A DNA stretch of 24,257 nucleotides from a virus: positions 1 to 24,257 of IMG/VR virus record IMGVR_UViG_3300023178_000262; one strand, given 5' to 3'. The first letter of the stretch is position 1, and each line of letters starts with the position of its first letter. The notes under the pieces were generated by a model, which made no database searches, was not told the DNA's origin, and was given only the letters and a program-made list of their open reading frames with translations. The translations under genes were made by a program, and so were the position numbers. Positions 14,500 to 20,330 of the stretch are shown one piece after another.

Positions 14500-14527
14500 A
14501 AGATAGCACATCTAGAAGATAAGTCAA
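14500..14527 (-). promoter_or_regulatory. Probable early promoter of the AAA+ ATPase gene
   Basis: The minus strand has TTGACT (14527-14522), a 16-base spacer and TATCTT (14505-14500). It is weaker than the TTGACA promoters nearby. It gives an ordinary leader of about 30 bases with CAGGAG before the ATG. Confidence 0.5.
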
Positions 14528-14536
14528 CCTTTTTTT

Positions 14537-15235
14537 TCACTTTTTTTCTATTTTTACACGATTTAATACAGTTTCTTTACAGTTGCTAAACTTGCTGATG
14601 CTTTGCTCTTTTACAAAACCAGTAACACGCATGCTTTTGCCTACAATAAGATTACTGATATCTGGATCCTTGCTCCAGAAGAACTTAATCAAGTTCTGAT
14701 CAGATTCAACAGCCGTTACCAAATGGATGCCGTATTTTGCGATATATTTCACATCTTTAATAAACAATGAGAACGCACCACGGCTACCTACTTTACCAAC
14801 ATACTCGCTAGACTGTCGCATGTCTTCATAAAAGTCATCCATGTCGTCACGCTGTTTCTGAATACGCATACTGTTAGGCAAACTCGCCAGTACGCTAATG
14901 CCGTAGTTGTCTACTTCTGTTTTATTAAGAATATTACCCACTGTATCTTCAAAACCATTAAAGTTGCCAGTGAGCTTTTTCATAACAATAACACTGTCAA
15001 AATATGTTTTAAGCTCTTCAGCCTTTTCCATATGTTTGCTAGTTACTGTAACATCAATGTCTTCTGCCTCTTTAACATCATTAATAATGTAACGGATAGC
15101 AGTCTTGTTATCAAAGACATTGCATTTATTTTCATAATCGTAAAACCCATGGCCGCTTTTGATAAAGCCCTGAGCCTCGTCTACTGCAATCGATGTTGCT
15201 AGTACTTCCATAATTTCATATGATTTACGTGCCAT
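14537..15235 (-). CDS. Hypothetical protein with probable C-terminal OB fold
   Basis: The 232-residue product has a mixed N-terminal part and a C-terminal segment (about 165-231) that reads like an OB-fold strand series: YGIHLVTAVESD, LIKFFWSKD, GKSMRVTGFVKEQ and CKETVLNRVKI. The pattern 'G..VRVTGxVK...K.T.LNRVK' recurs in phage proteins that bind single-stranded nucleic acid. FSLFIKDVKYIAKYG precedes it. The gene has its own consensus promoter, whose -10 box overlaps the stop of the 49-residue gene, and a GAGGA ribosome site. A role in DNA replication or repair is inferred from fold and location; I cannot name the family. Confidence 0.78.
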   Translation of the reverse strand: MARKSYEIMEVLATSIAVDEAQGFIKSGHGFYDYENKCNVFDNKTAIRYIINDVKEAEDIDVTVTSKHMEKAEELKTYFDSVIVMKKLTGNFNGFEDTVGNILNKTEVDNYGISVLASLPNSMRIQKQRDDMDDFYEDMRQSSEYVGKVGSRGAFSLFIKDVKYIAKYGIHLVTAVESDQNLIKFFWSKDPDISNLIVGKSMRVTGFVKEQSISKFSNCKETVLNRVKIEKK

Positions 15236-15262
15236 GGTGTCCTCTGTGTCTGTTACAATGTT

Positions 15263-15291
15263 ATATTACGATTTATCTGAATCTTTGTCAA
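15263..15291 (-). promoter_or_regulatory. Early sigma70-type promoter of the OB-fold gene
   Basis: The minus strand has TTGACA (15291-15286), a 17-base spacer and TAATAT (15268-15263). It lies inside the last codons of the 49-residue gene, as the primase promoter lies inside the end of its upstream gene. The leader is about 20 bases and has GAGGA before the ATG. Confidence 0.72.
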
Positions 15292-15415
15292 TGGCTTTTG
15301 TTGTGATAAAGTAAGTTTTTTTATCAGCGATTGCACTGTGTGCCAAGCCGTCAGCATCACGTTTATGAGTGCATACTGCTACAATAGACTTATTTTCATC
15401 ATATACATAATACAT
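15266..15415 (-). CDS. Very small protein, 49 residues
   Basis: The frame starts with ATG directly after the TAA of the 35-residue gene and ends in TAA at 15268-15266. The protein begins MYYVYDENKSIVAVCTHKRD and has the strand-helix-strand look of tiny conserved phage proteins; ADGLAHSAI and KKTYFITTKAI are its middle and end. It is supported by tight packing and coding-like codon choice. The function is unknown. Confidence 0.6.
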   Translation of the reverse strand: MYYVYDENKSIVAVCTHKRDADGLAHSAIADKKTYFITTKAIDKDSDKS

Positions 15416-15523
15416 TTATCCACGTCCTTTCAACAGTGCATGAATAAGTTTTGCTTCTTTGCCGCTAATAGGCTTGCGGCTAGTTGCGATTGCACGATTA
15501 ACCGATTCTTTATTGTAAGCCAT
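15416..15523 (-). CDS. Very small basic protein, 35 residues
   Basis: The frame starts in a TAATG overlap with the 63-residue gene. The protein, MAYNKESVNRAIATSRKPIS followed by a KEAKLIHALLKGRG tail, looks like a short helix-turn-helix-like basic peptide that I recall as recurring in phages and plasmids next to proteins like its neighbours. It is supported by the perfect coupling on both sides (TAATG, then TAAATG). Function unknown. Confidence 0.62.
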   Translation of the reverse strand: MAYNKESVNRAIATSRKPISGKEAKLIHALLKGRG

Positions 15524-15714
15524 TAGTAAAGTGCCTCCTGTATAGCATCGTAAAGAAAGTCAAAGTTTTCATTGATAGCATCAAGTTCTGTATCAGTAGC
15601 AGGAACTCCATCAATATCTGCGGATCCGATATACGCATCACAGAATTTAGGATAATCGTTCATGTCAATACCTTCAACGATTACATTTTCAATTTTAGTA
15701 AAGTCTATATTCAT
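15523..15714 (-). CDS. Small acidic protein, 63 residues
   Basis: I place the start at 15714, where the ATG overlaps the TAA of the upstream gene in TAATG; an upstream in-frame start at 15762 would lie deep inside that gene. The protein is strongly acidic (MNIDFTKIENVIVEGIDMND to DAIQEALY) and carries YPKFCDAYIGSADIDG, a segment that I recall from a small conserved family found in phages and mobile elements, with no known function. It may be an antirestriction-like or partner-binding acidic protein, but nothing in the sequence proves it. Confidence 0.72.
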   Translation of the reverse strand: MNIDFTKIENVIVEGIDMNDYPKFCDAYIGSADIDGVPATDTELDAINENFDFLYDAIQEALY

Positions 15715-16139
15715 TACACAGTCTCCATTTCTTTTGCTGTACATACATAGGGCTTGTTCCACTGACCAACATTGATATCCAAGTAGTAAGCAATATCAAA
15801 GTAGTCAATCTGTGCGTCTGTGTTGTTATACCAACCAGTGCCTTTCATTGCAGCAATAAGTTCTTCCAAAAACTCTTTTGCTTCACCGTAATGCTCAGGA
15901 TAATAAGTGTTAACTTGAACGTATCCTTCACTTGGATAATAAGGATGATTGCGGCGTTCTGCAATCTCACGATTCTTTTCGTTTGCCATACCAATAAAAT
16001 CAGCAACACCTTCTTTGATGTTAACAACAAGAGTACTGTGATTATTAACTGCAATTGAACCTTTATAGCCGTACTTTTTTAGCACTGCTTTGATACCTGG
16101 TGCTAGTGCTTTTTTCTTTTCTTGATTCATGAAAGCCAT
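15714..16139 (-). CDS. Conserved hypothetical protein of phages and mobile elements, 141 residues
   Basis: The product begins MAFMNQEKKKALAPGIKAVL, followed by a KKYGYKGSIAVNNHSTLVVN strand pair, an acidic middle and an aromatic C-terminal part (TDAQIDYFDIAYYLDINVG). I recognise this as a widespread phage and plasmid family with no proven function, possibly one of the domains named as associated with large polyvalent proteins. It has its own consensus promoter with a palindromic operator-like spacer and a CAGGAG ribosome site, and it leads a run of four tiny coupled genes. That suggests strong, regulated early expression, perhaps for host takeover. Confidence 0.75.
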   Translation of the reverse strand: MAFMNQEKKKALAPGIKAVLKKYGYKGSIAVNNHSTLVVNIKEGVADFIGMANEKNREIAERRNHPYYPSEGYVQVNTYYPEHYGEAKEFLEELIAAMKGTGWYNNTDAQIDYFDIAYYLDINVGQWNKPYVCTAKEMETV

Positions 16140-16172
16140 TTTGTAACTCCTGTTTTCTTAACTTACTCTTAT

Positions 16173-16201
16173 AATATAAAGTAAAACGTTTTACTTGTCA
16201 A
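16173..16201 (-). promoter_or_regulatory. Early sigma70-type promoter of the 141-residue gene
   Basis: The minus strand has TTGACA (16201-16196), a 17-base spacer and TATATT (16178-16173). An ordinary leader follows with CAGGAG before the ATG. Confidence 0.75.
16179..16196. promoter_or_regulatory. Perfect palindrome filling the promoter spacer, possible operator
   Basis: AAGTAAAACGTTTTACTT is an 18-base perfect palindrome occupying the spacer between the -35 and -10 boxes. A repressor bound there would block RNA polymerase. The duplicated promoter at 16769-16786 keeps only the AAGTAAAACGT half. Confidence 0.5.
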
Positions 16202-16231
16202 CAAAAATGCGGAAAAAGGTTTCCTTTAAAA

Positions 16232-16606
16232 TCAAACACTTGTAAATTTTTTCCACATTTTTTCTTGTTCAGCATATGCTTCAATCTCCCAAGGGCGATC
16301 AAAGTAAGGAATTTCACTAGGCTCAAACATAGGAAACTCTTTACGTACATCTTGTTTGATATGAACAAACTCATGAAACACTGCTGTTACTAAATCTTCG
16401 TAACTCAGTCCTTTACGAATACGTATTTCATATTCACGGTCGTCACAGCCTTCAAAACAGTCTGCTTCTGCTTCTAACCCTGGGGCAATTTCTACATCAA
16501 CAACCAGTTTACGGTGACGTGGCAGCCAGTATTCTTTGGCAAACCAAAGTGCTTCAGTAACTGCTTCACGTTCTTTCTTGGTACCGCCAATAATACTATA
16601 AAGCAT
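16232..16606 (-). CDS. Small zincin metallopeptidase-like protein
   Basis: The 124-residue product carries HEFVH (His78, Glu79, His82), the HExxH zinc and catalytic motif, followed about 25 residues later by PWEIEAYAEQ, where Glu107 or Glu109 could be the third zinc ligand. This layout is that of small gluzincins. The N-terminal part (1-65) is short and strand-rich. Substrates are unknown; phage-encoded zincins of this size may cut host proteins or act in proteolytic switches. The start overlaps the stop of the 42-residue gene (TAATG), so the two are co-made from the duplicated promoter. A weak hairpin (AAAGG/CCTTT) follows the stop. Confidence 0.8.
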   Translation of the reverse strand: MLYSIIGGTKKEREAVTEALWFAKEYWLPRHRKLVVDVEIAPGLEAEADCFEGCDDREYEIRIRKGLSYEDLVTAVFHEFVHIKQDVRKEFPMFEPSEIPYFDRPWEIEAYAEQEKMWKKFTSV

Positions 16607-16734
16607 TACATATCCTCTTTAAGAGCATTAAACAAAGATTCTGGAATAACACTGAGACCGACTTCACGTCGTGATGCACAATACTCAGCATATGTATCAT
16701 ATTCAACTGCTTCTTTTAAATTTATCATGGACAT
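16606..16734 (-). CDS. Very small protein, 42 residues, coupled to the zincin gene
   Basis: The frame runs from ATG at 16734 to TAA at 16608-16606, with AGGAG six bases before the start and a TAATG overlap with the zincin gene. The protein is MSMINLKEAVEYDTYAEYCA followed by SRREVGLSVIPESLFNALKE and DM. It is acidic with Tyr clusters. It could be a partner, inhibitor or substrate-adaptor of the peptidase. No family is recognised. Confidence 0.62.
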   Translation of the reverse strand: MSMINLKEAVEYDTYAEYCASRREVGLSVIPESLFNALKEDM

Positions 16735-16744
16735 CAGTGTCTCC

Positions 16745-16799
16745 TTCTTAACTTACCCTTATACTTTAAAGTAAAACGTCTTGGTTGTCAACAAAAATG
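16745..16799 (-). repeat. Copy B of a duplicated promoter cassette
   Basis: It matches 16155-16209 in 49 of 55 positions at an exact offset of 590 bases. It drives the 42-residue/zincin operon. Confidence 0.75.
16763..16791 (-). promoter_or_regulatory. Early promoter of the 42-residue/zincin operon
   Basis: The minus strand has TTGACA (16791-16786), a 17-base spacer and TAAAGT (16768-16763). The -10 box is weaker than in the sister copy and the palindrome in the spacer is broken. A good AGGAG ribosome site follows. Confidence 0.6.
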
Positions 16800-16875
16800 T
16801 AACAGATAGTTTCCTTATTAATCAATAGGTTGTAATTTTTTTGAAAAAACATGTTTTTATGATAAGTACTAGTGC

Positions 16876-16895
16876 ATAAGCGGATTTCCGCTTAT
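16876..16895 (+). promoter_or_regulatory. 5' leader hairpin of the plus-strand membrane protein gene
   Basis: ATAAGCGG and CCGCTTAT form a perfect eight-pair stem with an ATTT loop. It lies 28 bases before the ATG, ahead of a strong GGGAGG ribosome site. A TATGAT box upstream (16858-16863) may be the -10 of the promoter; no clear -35 is seen. The hairpin may protect the 5' end of the mRNA. Confidence 0.5.
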
Positions 16896-16923
16896 AGCAA
16901 GCCAAGAAGAAGGGAGGTATATC

Positions 16924-17154
16924 ATGGATATGCTAAACAAAGTAAAAGGATGGGCAGGAGCTCTAGCAGAATTAGGTGTCAGCATTGCTGCTCTAATGAT
17001 CGTAGTCGAAGTGCTAGGCTTAGGCAATATTCCATTCTTTCCAGAAGTAAGTGTTGTGAGCAACGTTAGTAACATGCTCAGTACACTCGGCGCAGAAGGC
17101 CTTATGGGTTTAATTGCTATCTGGGTGCTATATGCAATATGGCAACGTAAGTAA
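16924..17154 (+). CDS. Small two-span membrane protein, possibly holin-like
   Basis: The 76-residue product has an amphipathic N-terminus (MDMLNKVKGWAGALAELG), a first hydrophobic span (about 19-34, SIAALMIVVEVLGLG), a linker and a second span (about 59-73, GLMGLIAIWVLYAIW) with a basic QRK end. Size and layout fit small phage membrane proteins such as holins, but a role in lysis is only a guess. It is one of two plus-strand genes in the window, with its own structured leader, a very strong ribosome site and a terminator, so it is a self-contained unit. I recall similar small proteins in marine phages as hypothetical. Confidence 0.8.
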   Translation: MDMLNKVKGWAGALAELGVSIAALMIVVEVLGLGNIPFFPEVSVVSNVSNMLSTLGAEGLMGLIAIWVLYAIWQRK

Positions 17155-17178
17155 ACCCTAGGGTTACTTTACTTCTTC

Positions 17179-17221
17179 AAGGCTGAAATATCCTACACTA
17201 TGGAAAATTCAGCCTTTTTTT
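17179..17221 (+). terminator. Intrinsic terminator of the plus-strand membrane protein gene
   Basis: AAGGCTGAA (17179-17187) pairs perfectly with TTCAGCCTT (17208-17216), and the T run that ends the stem continues to 17221. The loop is 20 bases and can itself pair weakly. Confidence 0.75.
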
Positions 17222-17250
17222 ATGATTTATTGGGTTTTATTATAAGTATT

Positions 17251-17345
17251 TTTGTAACGGAGAGGTTTTGCAGACAACAAAATCAACATTATGCAACGTA
17301 AGTTAGCTATTTAATTCTAGGCCTGGCCACACCCTCCGTTACAAA
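17251..17345. repeat. 12-base inverted repeat enclosing 71 bases at the end of the uvsY-like gene
   Basis: TTTGTAACGGAG (17251-17262) is exactly complementary to CTCCGTTACAAA (17334-17345). The right arm contains the stop codon of the uvsY-like gene. The enclosed 71 bases have no convincing gene. A stem with a long loop at the 3' end of the uvsX-uvsY transcript could stabilise or terminate it. It was examined for tRNA and tmRNA features; none were convincing. Confidence 0.5.
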
Positions 17346-17797
17346 CTTACATCTTCAAGTCCAGCAGCTCTTAACTTTACGATGTTATTCAGCTGAAACT
17401 GTTTGGTATCCAGTGCTTTGGTAATACCAATAAATTTATTTCTTAACAGTGCAAACTCATTAATAAGGTGCTGTTGGTCCACAACATCAGGATCACCGTC
17501 TACATATTTTTCTGCATCACGGCTACTTAATGCTTTGTTGTAGTTTTCAAGAAACTTGCGAAACTTGGCGCTTCTAATCTTGCGCATTTCAATATTAAGG
17601 TATTCTAAAATACTCTCAATTTCCTGCAACTGGCTAAATCTGTTCTCAACTACGCCTGGCATATCTCTACTATGTTTCTCAATATTACCACGTAGTGAAA
17701 TATCCTTACGTGCTTCAGTTAATTCAGTTTCATAGTAGTCAATGGCTGGTACGATGTTGGCTAAATCTTGTTTAATGCGAGTTAACCAATTAGTCAT
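17339..17797 (-). CDS. uvsY: UvsY-like recombination mediator
   Basis: I place the start at the ATG at 17797 (152 residues), six bases after the upstream stop; a TTG at 17809 would overlap that gene and has no better ribosome site. The protein is helical with coiled-coil character, and its C-terminal third (YVDGDPDVVDQQHLINEF, then GITKALDTKQFQLNNIVKLR) follows the pattern of T4 UvsY, where an acidic YxDxD segment precedes a helix ending 'aLxxRxFxIKxIxxxR'. UvsY helps UvsX displace gp32 from single-stranded DNA. The uvsX-80aa-uvsY order supports the call. The N-terminal part is too divergent to be decisive. Confidence 0.6.
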   Translation of the reverse strand: MTNWLTRIKQDLANIVPAIDYYETELTEARKDISLRGNIEKHSRDMPGVVENRFSQLQEIESILEYLNIEMRKIRSAKFRKFLENYNKALSSRDAEKYVDGDPDVVDQQHLINEFALLRNKFIGITKALDTKQFQLNNIVKLRAAGLEDVSL

Positions 17798-17802
17798 AGA
17801 TT

Positions 17803-18045
17803 TTACCAATCCTCGTGTTCAAGTTCTTCATACTCATCTTCAGGAACATATTCTTTAAGAGCACGATCCAGTGTTTCGCAAATACCAAACAGTTCAAGTG
17901 CGTTTTGCTCTAAATCGCAAAGTGCGTTTTGATCTATTGTACTTAAAAAATGTTCTGCTGCCTGTAAACGTTCTTTTTGTGGAATATAATTTTTTAGGCT
18001 AGTCCAAATCTCCACCAGACTAGCCGCTTCTTGTGTACTTGACAT
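17803..18045 (-). CDS. Small acidic protein between uvsX and uvsY-like gene
   Basis: The 80-residue product begins MSSTQEAASLVEIWTSLKNY, contains YIPQKERLQAAEHFLSTI (about 20-37) and ends in a strongly acidic tail (EYVPEDEYEELEHEDW). It lies six bases after the uvsX stop and six before the uvsY-like start. Size and acidity would be compatible with a T4 gp33-like late-transcription coactivator, but I see no decisive gp33 motif, so I leave the function open. GGAG at the end of uvsX is about ten bases upstream of its start. Confidence 0.72.
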   Translation of the reverse strand: MSSTQEAASLVEIWTSLKNYIPQKERLQAAEHFLSTIDQNALCDLEQNALELFGICETLDRALKEYVPEDEYEELEHEDW

Positions 18046-18051
18046 ATAAAT

Positions 18052-19164
18052 CTATTCTCCGTTAGGTATTAAATTTTCATCAAGGTTATTTAGTTCTTCA
18101 GTGTCATTTTCCTCAATTACACTATCAGCTTCAGTATCGTCCCACTGATCCATAATTAAGTCAAGACATCCGCCTTCATTACGTTCCCATGCTTTACGGA
18201 ATTGGATTAGTTCTTCTCCAGTTTCCTTGTTTAGGTAACGCAAACGGTTGCCAGTTTTGGTTAGGATGCCTTTACCTTCTGCCAAGTCTACCAAACCACT
18301 GTATGGCGACATACCTGTCTCATAAGGGATTTCTACCTGTACACTTTCGAAAGGTTTTGCGTAACGTGTTTTCATAACTTTACACGCTGCACGGATACCA
18401 TGTACTTCGCTTGTTTTGTTGCCATCTGCGTCTACTTTTAGTTTTAGTTTACGCATCGCAACAACAATACTTGAAGCATAGATAAAGCCTTGTCCGCCAC
18501 TAATTTTATCATCTGGATCAAACATATCTTGTGACGCATAAGTGTGGTTAGTTGCTACTAGTCCAACGTTATAATCACCAAACATGTTAACACAGTTACG
18601 AACAAGTGCTGTAAGTGCTTTAGGCTTACGTCCCAAGTCACCTTTCAAGTCGCCTTTTTCAAACTGGTTAATGTCTGTTGGTGTTAGCATCATACCTAGC
18701 GAGTCAATTACAAATAATACTTTAGGACGATCTGTGTCTTCTTTATCAGCATATTGTGATTTATAGTCTTTCATAAACTCGTTAATAAGTTTAGCAACAT
18801 CATCAATCATTGCTACGTTAAGTTTAAGAAGTTTTTCTTCACTAGTGTCAACATCTAGTGCATGTAGCCAGGCTTCATCAAGTGCGTTTTCAGTATCAAT
18901 TAGCACAACAAAAATGTCTTGTTTTTGTGCTTCACGTACCAAGTTGCCACTACAGATAAACGATTTACCTGCACCACTTTCACCTGCAAATACTGAAACT
19001 TTACCTAGTGGTACACCTTTACGAAAGTCTCCACTTAGCAGTTTGTTTAGTGTATAATTGCCTGTTGAAATCCAAGTGTCAGGATCTCTAAACCCAGTAC
19101 TAAGCCCAGGCACACTCTTCGTAATACTTTTACGGAATTTACTTACATCAAATGGTCTTGCCAT
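18052..19164 (-). CDS. uvsX: UvsX recombinase (RecA/Rad51 family)
   Basis: The 370-residue product forms the presynaptic filament for strand exchange and recombination-dependent replication. Walker A GESGAGKS at 61-68, Walker B VLFVIDSLGMM with Asp154, the LVATNHTYASQ loop with DDKISGGQG, and the C-terminal acidic tail (EENDTEELNNLDENL) are all present. T4 UvsX is 391 residues. The TAGGAG ribosome site lies directly after the gp32 terminator and no separate promoter is visible. uvsX expression therefore probably depends on read-through from gp32, giving more gp32 than UvsX. Confidence 0.94.
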   Translation of the reverse strand: MARPFDVSKFRKSITKSVPGLSTGFRDPDTWISTGNYTLNKLLSGDFRKGVPLGKVSVFAGESGAGKSFICSGNLVREAQKQDIFVVLIDTENALDEAWLHALDVDTSEEKLLKLNVAMIDDVAKLINEFMKDYKSQYADKEDTDRPKVLFVIDSLGMMLTPTDINQFEKGDLKGDLGRKPKALTALVRNCVNMFGDYNVGLVATNHTYASQDMFDPDDKISGGQGFIYASSIVVAMRKLKLKVDADGNKTSEVHGIRAACKVMKTRYAKPFESVQVEIPYETGMSPYSGLVDLAEGKGILTKTGNRLRYLNKETGEELIQFRKAWERNEGGCLDLIMDQWDDTEADSVIEENDTEELNNLDENLIPNGE

Positions 19165-19181
19165 ATTATTCTCCTATTATG

Positions 19182-19210
19182 AAAAAGTAGGGGGAAATAA
19201 ATCCCCCTAC
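19182..19210 (-). terminator. Intrinsic terminator between gp32 and uvsX
   Basis: On the minus strand GTAGGGGGA (19210-19202) pairs perfectly with TCCCCCTAC (19195-19187), with a six-base loop, followed by TTTTT (19186-19182). Partial read-through would set the gp32 to UvsX ratio, as no uvsX promoter was found downstream. Confidence 0.8.
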
Positions 19211-19217
19211 AGCCGGA

Positions 19218-20216
19218 TTAGCCTTTACGGGCTCTGATTGCAGCAAGAATATCTTGTGCACTTGCTTTGCCTTCATCAGCAGCCGGAGCAGGAGTAGGCT
19301 CTGGTGTTGCTGCTGGTGCTGGATCTTGCCATCCAGTATCACTCACTGTTTCTGCTACTGGAGCAGGTGCAGGTTGCGGTGCTGGTGCTGCAACTGGTGC
19401 TGGTGCGCTTGCATTCATATCAATTTGTACACCAGCTGGGCGATAAAAATTACCCCAGCGTGAAGGATCATATAGTTGACCGTCTACACTAGCTTCAAAC
19501 ATTTCAAAGATTGCATTAATCTCCTCTGCGCCTGGTTTCTTGGGCATAAAGTCTTCCAAGTTAAACAAGCCATGTTCTGCTACTGCATTACGCTCTGCTT
19601 CACCTAAACTACGCTCACGACGTGCCCAGTTTGATGTAGAGTAGTCTGCATATTGACCTTTTTGTGTCTTTGTAAGACGGAAGTCAGTACCTTGATCATA
19701 ATCAGTTGGCAGCTCTGGAAAGTCTGGATCCATAAGTGCTGCTTTGATAATGTTAAAGATACTTGGATTAATAATAAATCTGCGGATTGGATTTTCTGGT
19801 GTTGAGTCCTCTTGGATTGGACTATCAACTACAAATCCTTGGAACAAATAACTACGCTTTTTCCAATACTTGCGAGCCATATCTTCCATACTTGGGTCTT
19901 TAAACCAAGGACGGATCTCTGCATGAATTGGACAGGTTTCGTTCCACATTTCCATACAAGGCACTGTTACTGTACATGCTTTGTGTTCATCTCCACCAGC
20001 TACGCCACTGAAAGGAATACGAATCATTTGACGCTCACGCCAAAAGTAAGTATTAGTGTCATCGCCATCTGGGAGGAATCTTAGTGTGGCTGACTGTCCT
20101 TCTGGAATATTCCAAAATGCATAAATGCCATTGTCACCACCACCTTGTTGTGATCTGTTGTTACCACGGTTTTCTTGTTCAAGAAGTTTTGCTCTGATTT
20201 CTGCTAAAGTTGCCAT
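19218..20216 (-). CDS. 32: Single-stranded DNA-binding protein, T4 gp32-like
   Basis: The 332-residue product coats single-stranded DNA at replication and recombination sites. The core (about 25-230) carries the expected pattern: RFLPDGDDTNTYFWRERQ, a His/Cys cluster (DEHKACTVTVPCMEMW, NETCPI) that can hold the structural zinc, and EIRPWFKDPS. A long Pro/Ala-rich linker (about 270-315) follows. The C-terminus ends QDILAAIRARKG, basic rather than acidic as in T4, and resembles the N-terminal MATLAEIRAKLLEQ helix. The start has GGAG seven bases upstream. It has its own strong promoter and terminator. Confidence 0.92.
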   Translation of the reverse strand: MATLAEIRAKLLEQENRGNNRSQQGGGDNGIYAFWNIPEGQSATLRFLPDGDDTNTYFWRERQMIRIPFSGVAGGDEHKACTVTVPCMEMWNETCPIHAEIRPWFKDPSMEDMARKYWKKRSYLFQGFVVDSPIQEDSTPENPIRRFIINPSIFNIIKAALMDPDFPELPTDYDQGTDFRLTKTQKGQYADYSTSNWARRERSLGEAERNAVAEHGLFNLEDFMPKKPGAEEINAIFEMFEASVDGQLYDPSRWGNFYRPAGVQIDMNASAPAPVAAPAPQPAPAPVAETVSDTGWQDPAPAATPEPTPAPAADEGKASAQDILAAIRARKG

Positions 20217-20263
20217 AATTTTTCTCCATATTAGCCTTTGTTTGTTTGCCTAAGTTTTTGCCT

Positions 20264-20300
20264 AGTGTGTGCGATATCAACTTATGCAATATCACACACT
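20264..20300. repeat. Inverted repeat at the gp32 promoter start
   Basis: AGTGTGTG-CG-ATAT (20264-20277) faces ATAT-CACACACT (20289-20300) around an 11-base centre, giving twelve pairs with a two-base bulge. One arm overlaps the -10 box and +1 region. It therefore fits a DNA operator better than a leader hairpin, since most of one arm would not be transcribed. Confidence 0.5.
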
Positions 20301-20326
20301 ATATAAGAAGTTTTGAATAATGTCAA
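20298..20326 (-). promoter_or_regulatory. Early sigma70-type promoter of gene 32
   Basis: The minus strand has TTGACA (20326-20321), a 17-base spacer and TATAGT (20303-20298). The leader is about 75 bases and contains repeated AGGCAAA-type units before GGAG and the ATG. Confidence 0.78.
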
Positions 20327-20330
20327 GTGT

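Larger units (their letters stand above)
16155..16209 (-). repeat. Copy A of a duplicated promoter cassette
   Basis: The 55 bases match 16745-16799 in 49 positions without gaps, and weaker similarity continues for about 40 bases more. It contains the whole promoter of the 141-residue gene. Confidence 0.75.

Noticed and set aside
15715-15762. Upstream in-frame start extending the 63-residue protein to 79 residues
   Set aside because: It would lie 48 bases inside the upstream gene, while the ATG at 15714 makes a perfect TAATG junction.
17266-17320. Possible tmRNA tag: GCA followed by a short frame reading ADNKINIMQRKLAI and stop inside a stem-enclosed region
   Set aside because: No tRNA-like acceptor and T-arm, no GGATTCGACG-type 5' segment, no CCA end, and no pseudoknot support. 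The tag end lacks the usual ALAA-like residues.
17798-17809. TTG start giving a 156-residue uvsY-like protein
   Set aside because: It overlaps the upstream stop with GAGG almost touching the TTG. The ATG at 17797 fits better.
17803-18045. Calling the 80-residue acidic protein gp33 (late transcription coactivator)
   Set aside because: Size and acidity fit, but no sequence motif tied to gp33 could be pointed to.
19254-19463. Plus-strand frame rich in Cys and Trp opposite the end of gp32
   Set aside because: It is the shadow of the Pro/Ala-rich linker of gp32; low-complexity codons on the real strand produce it.
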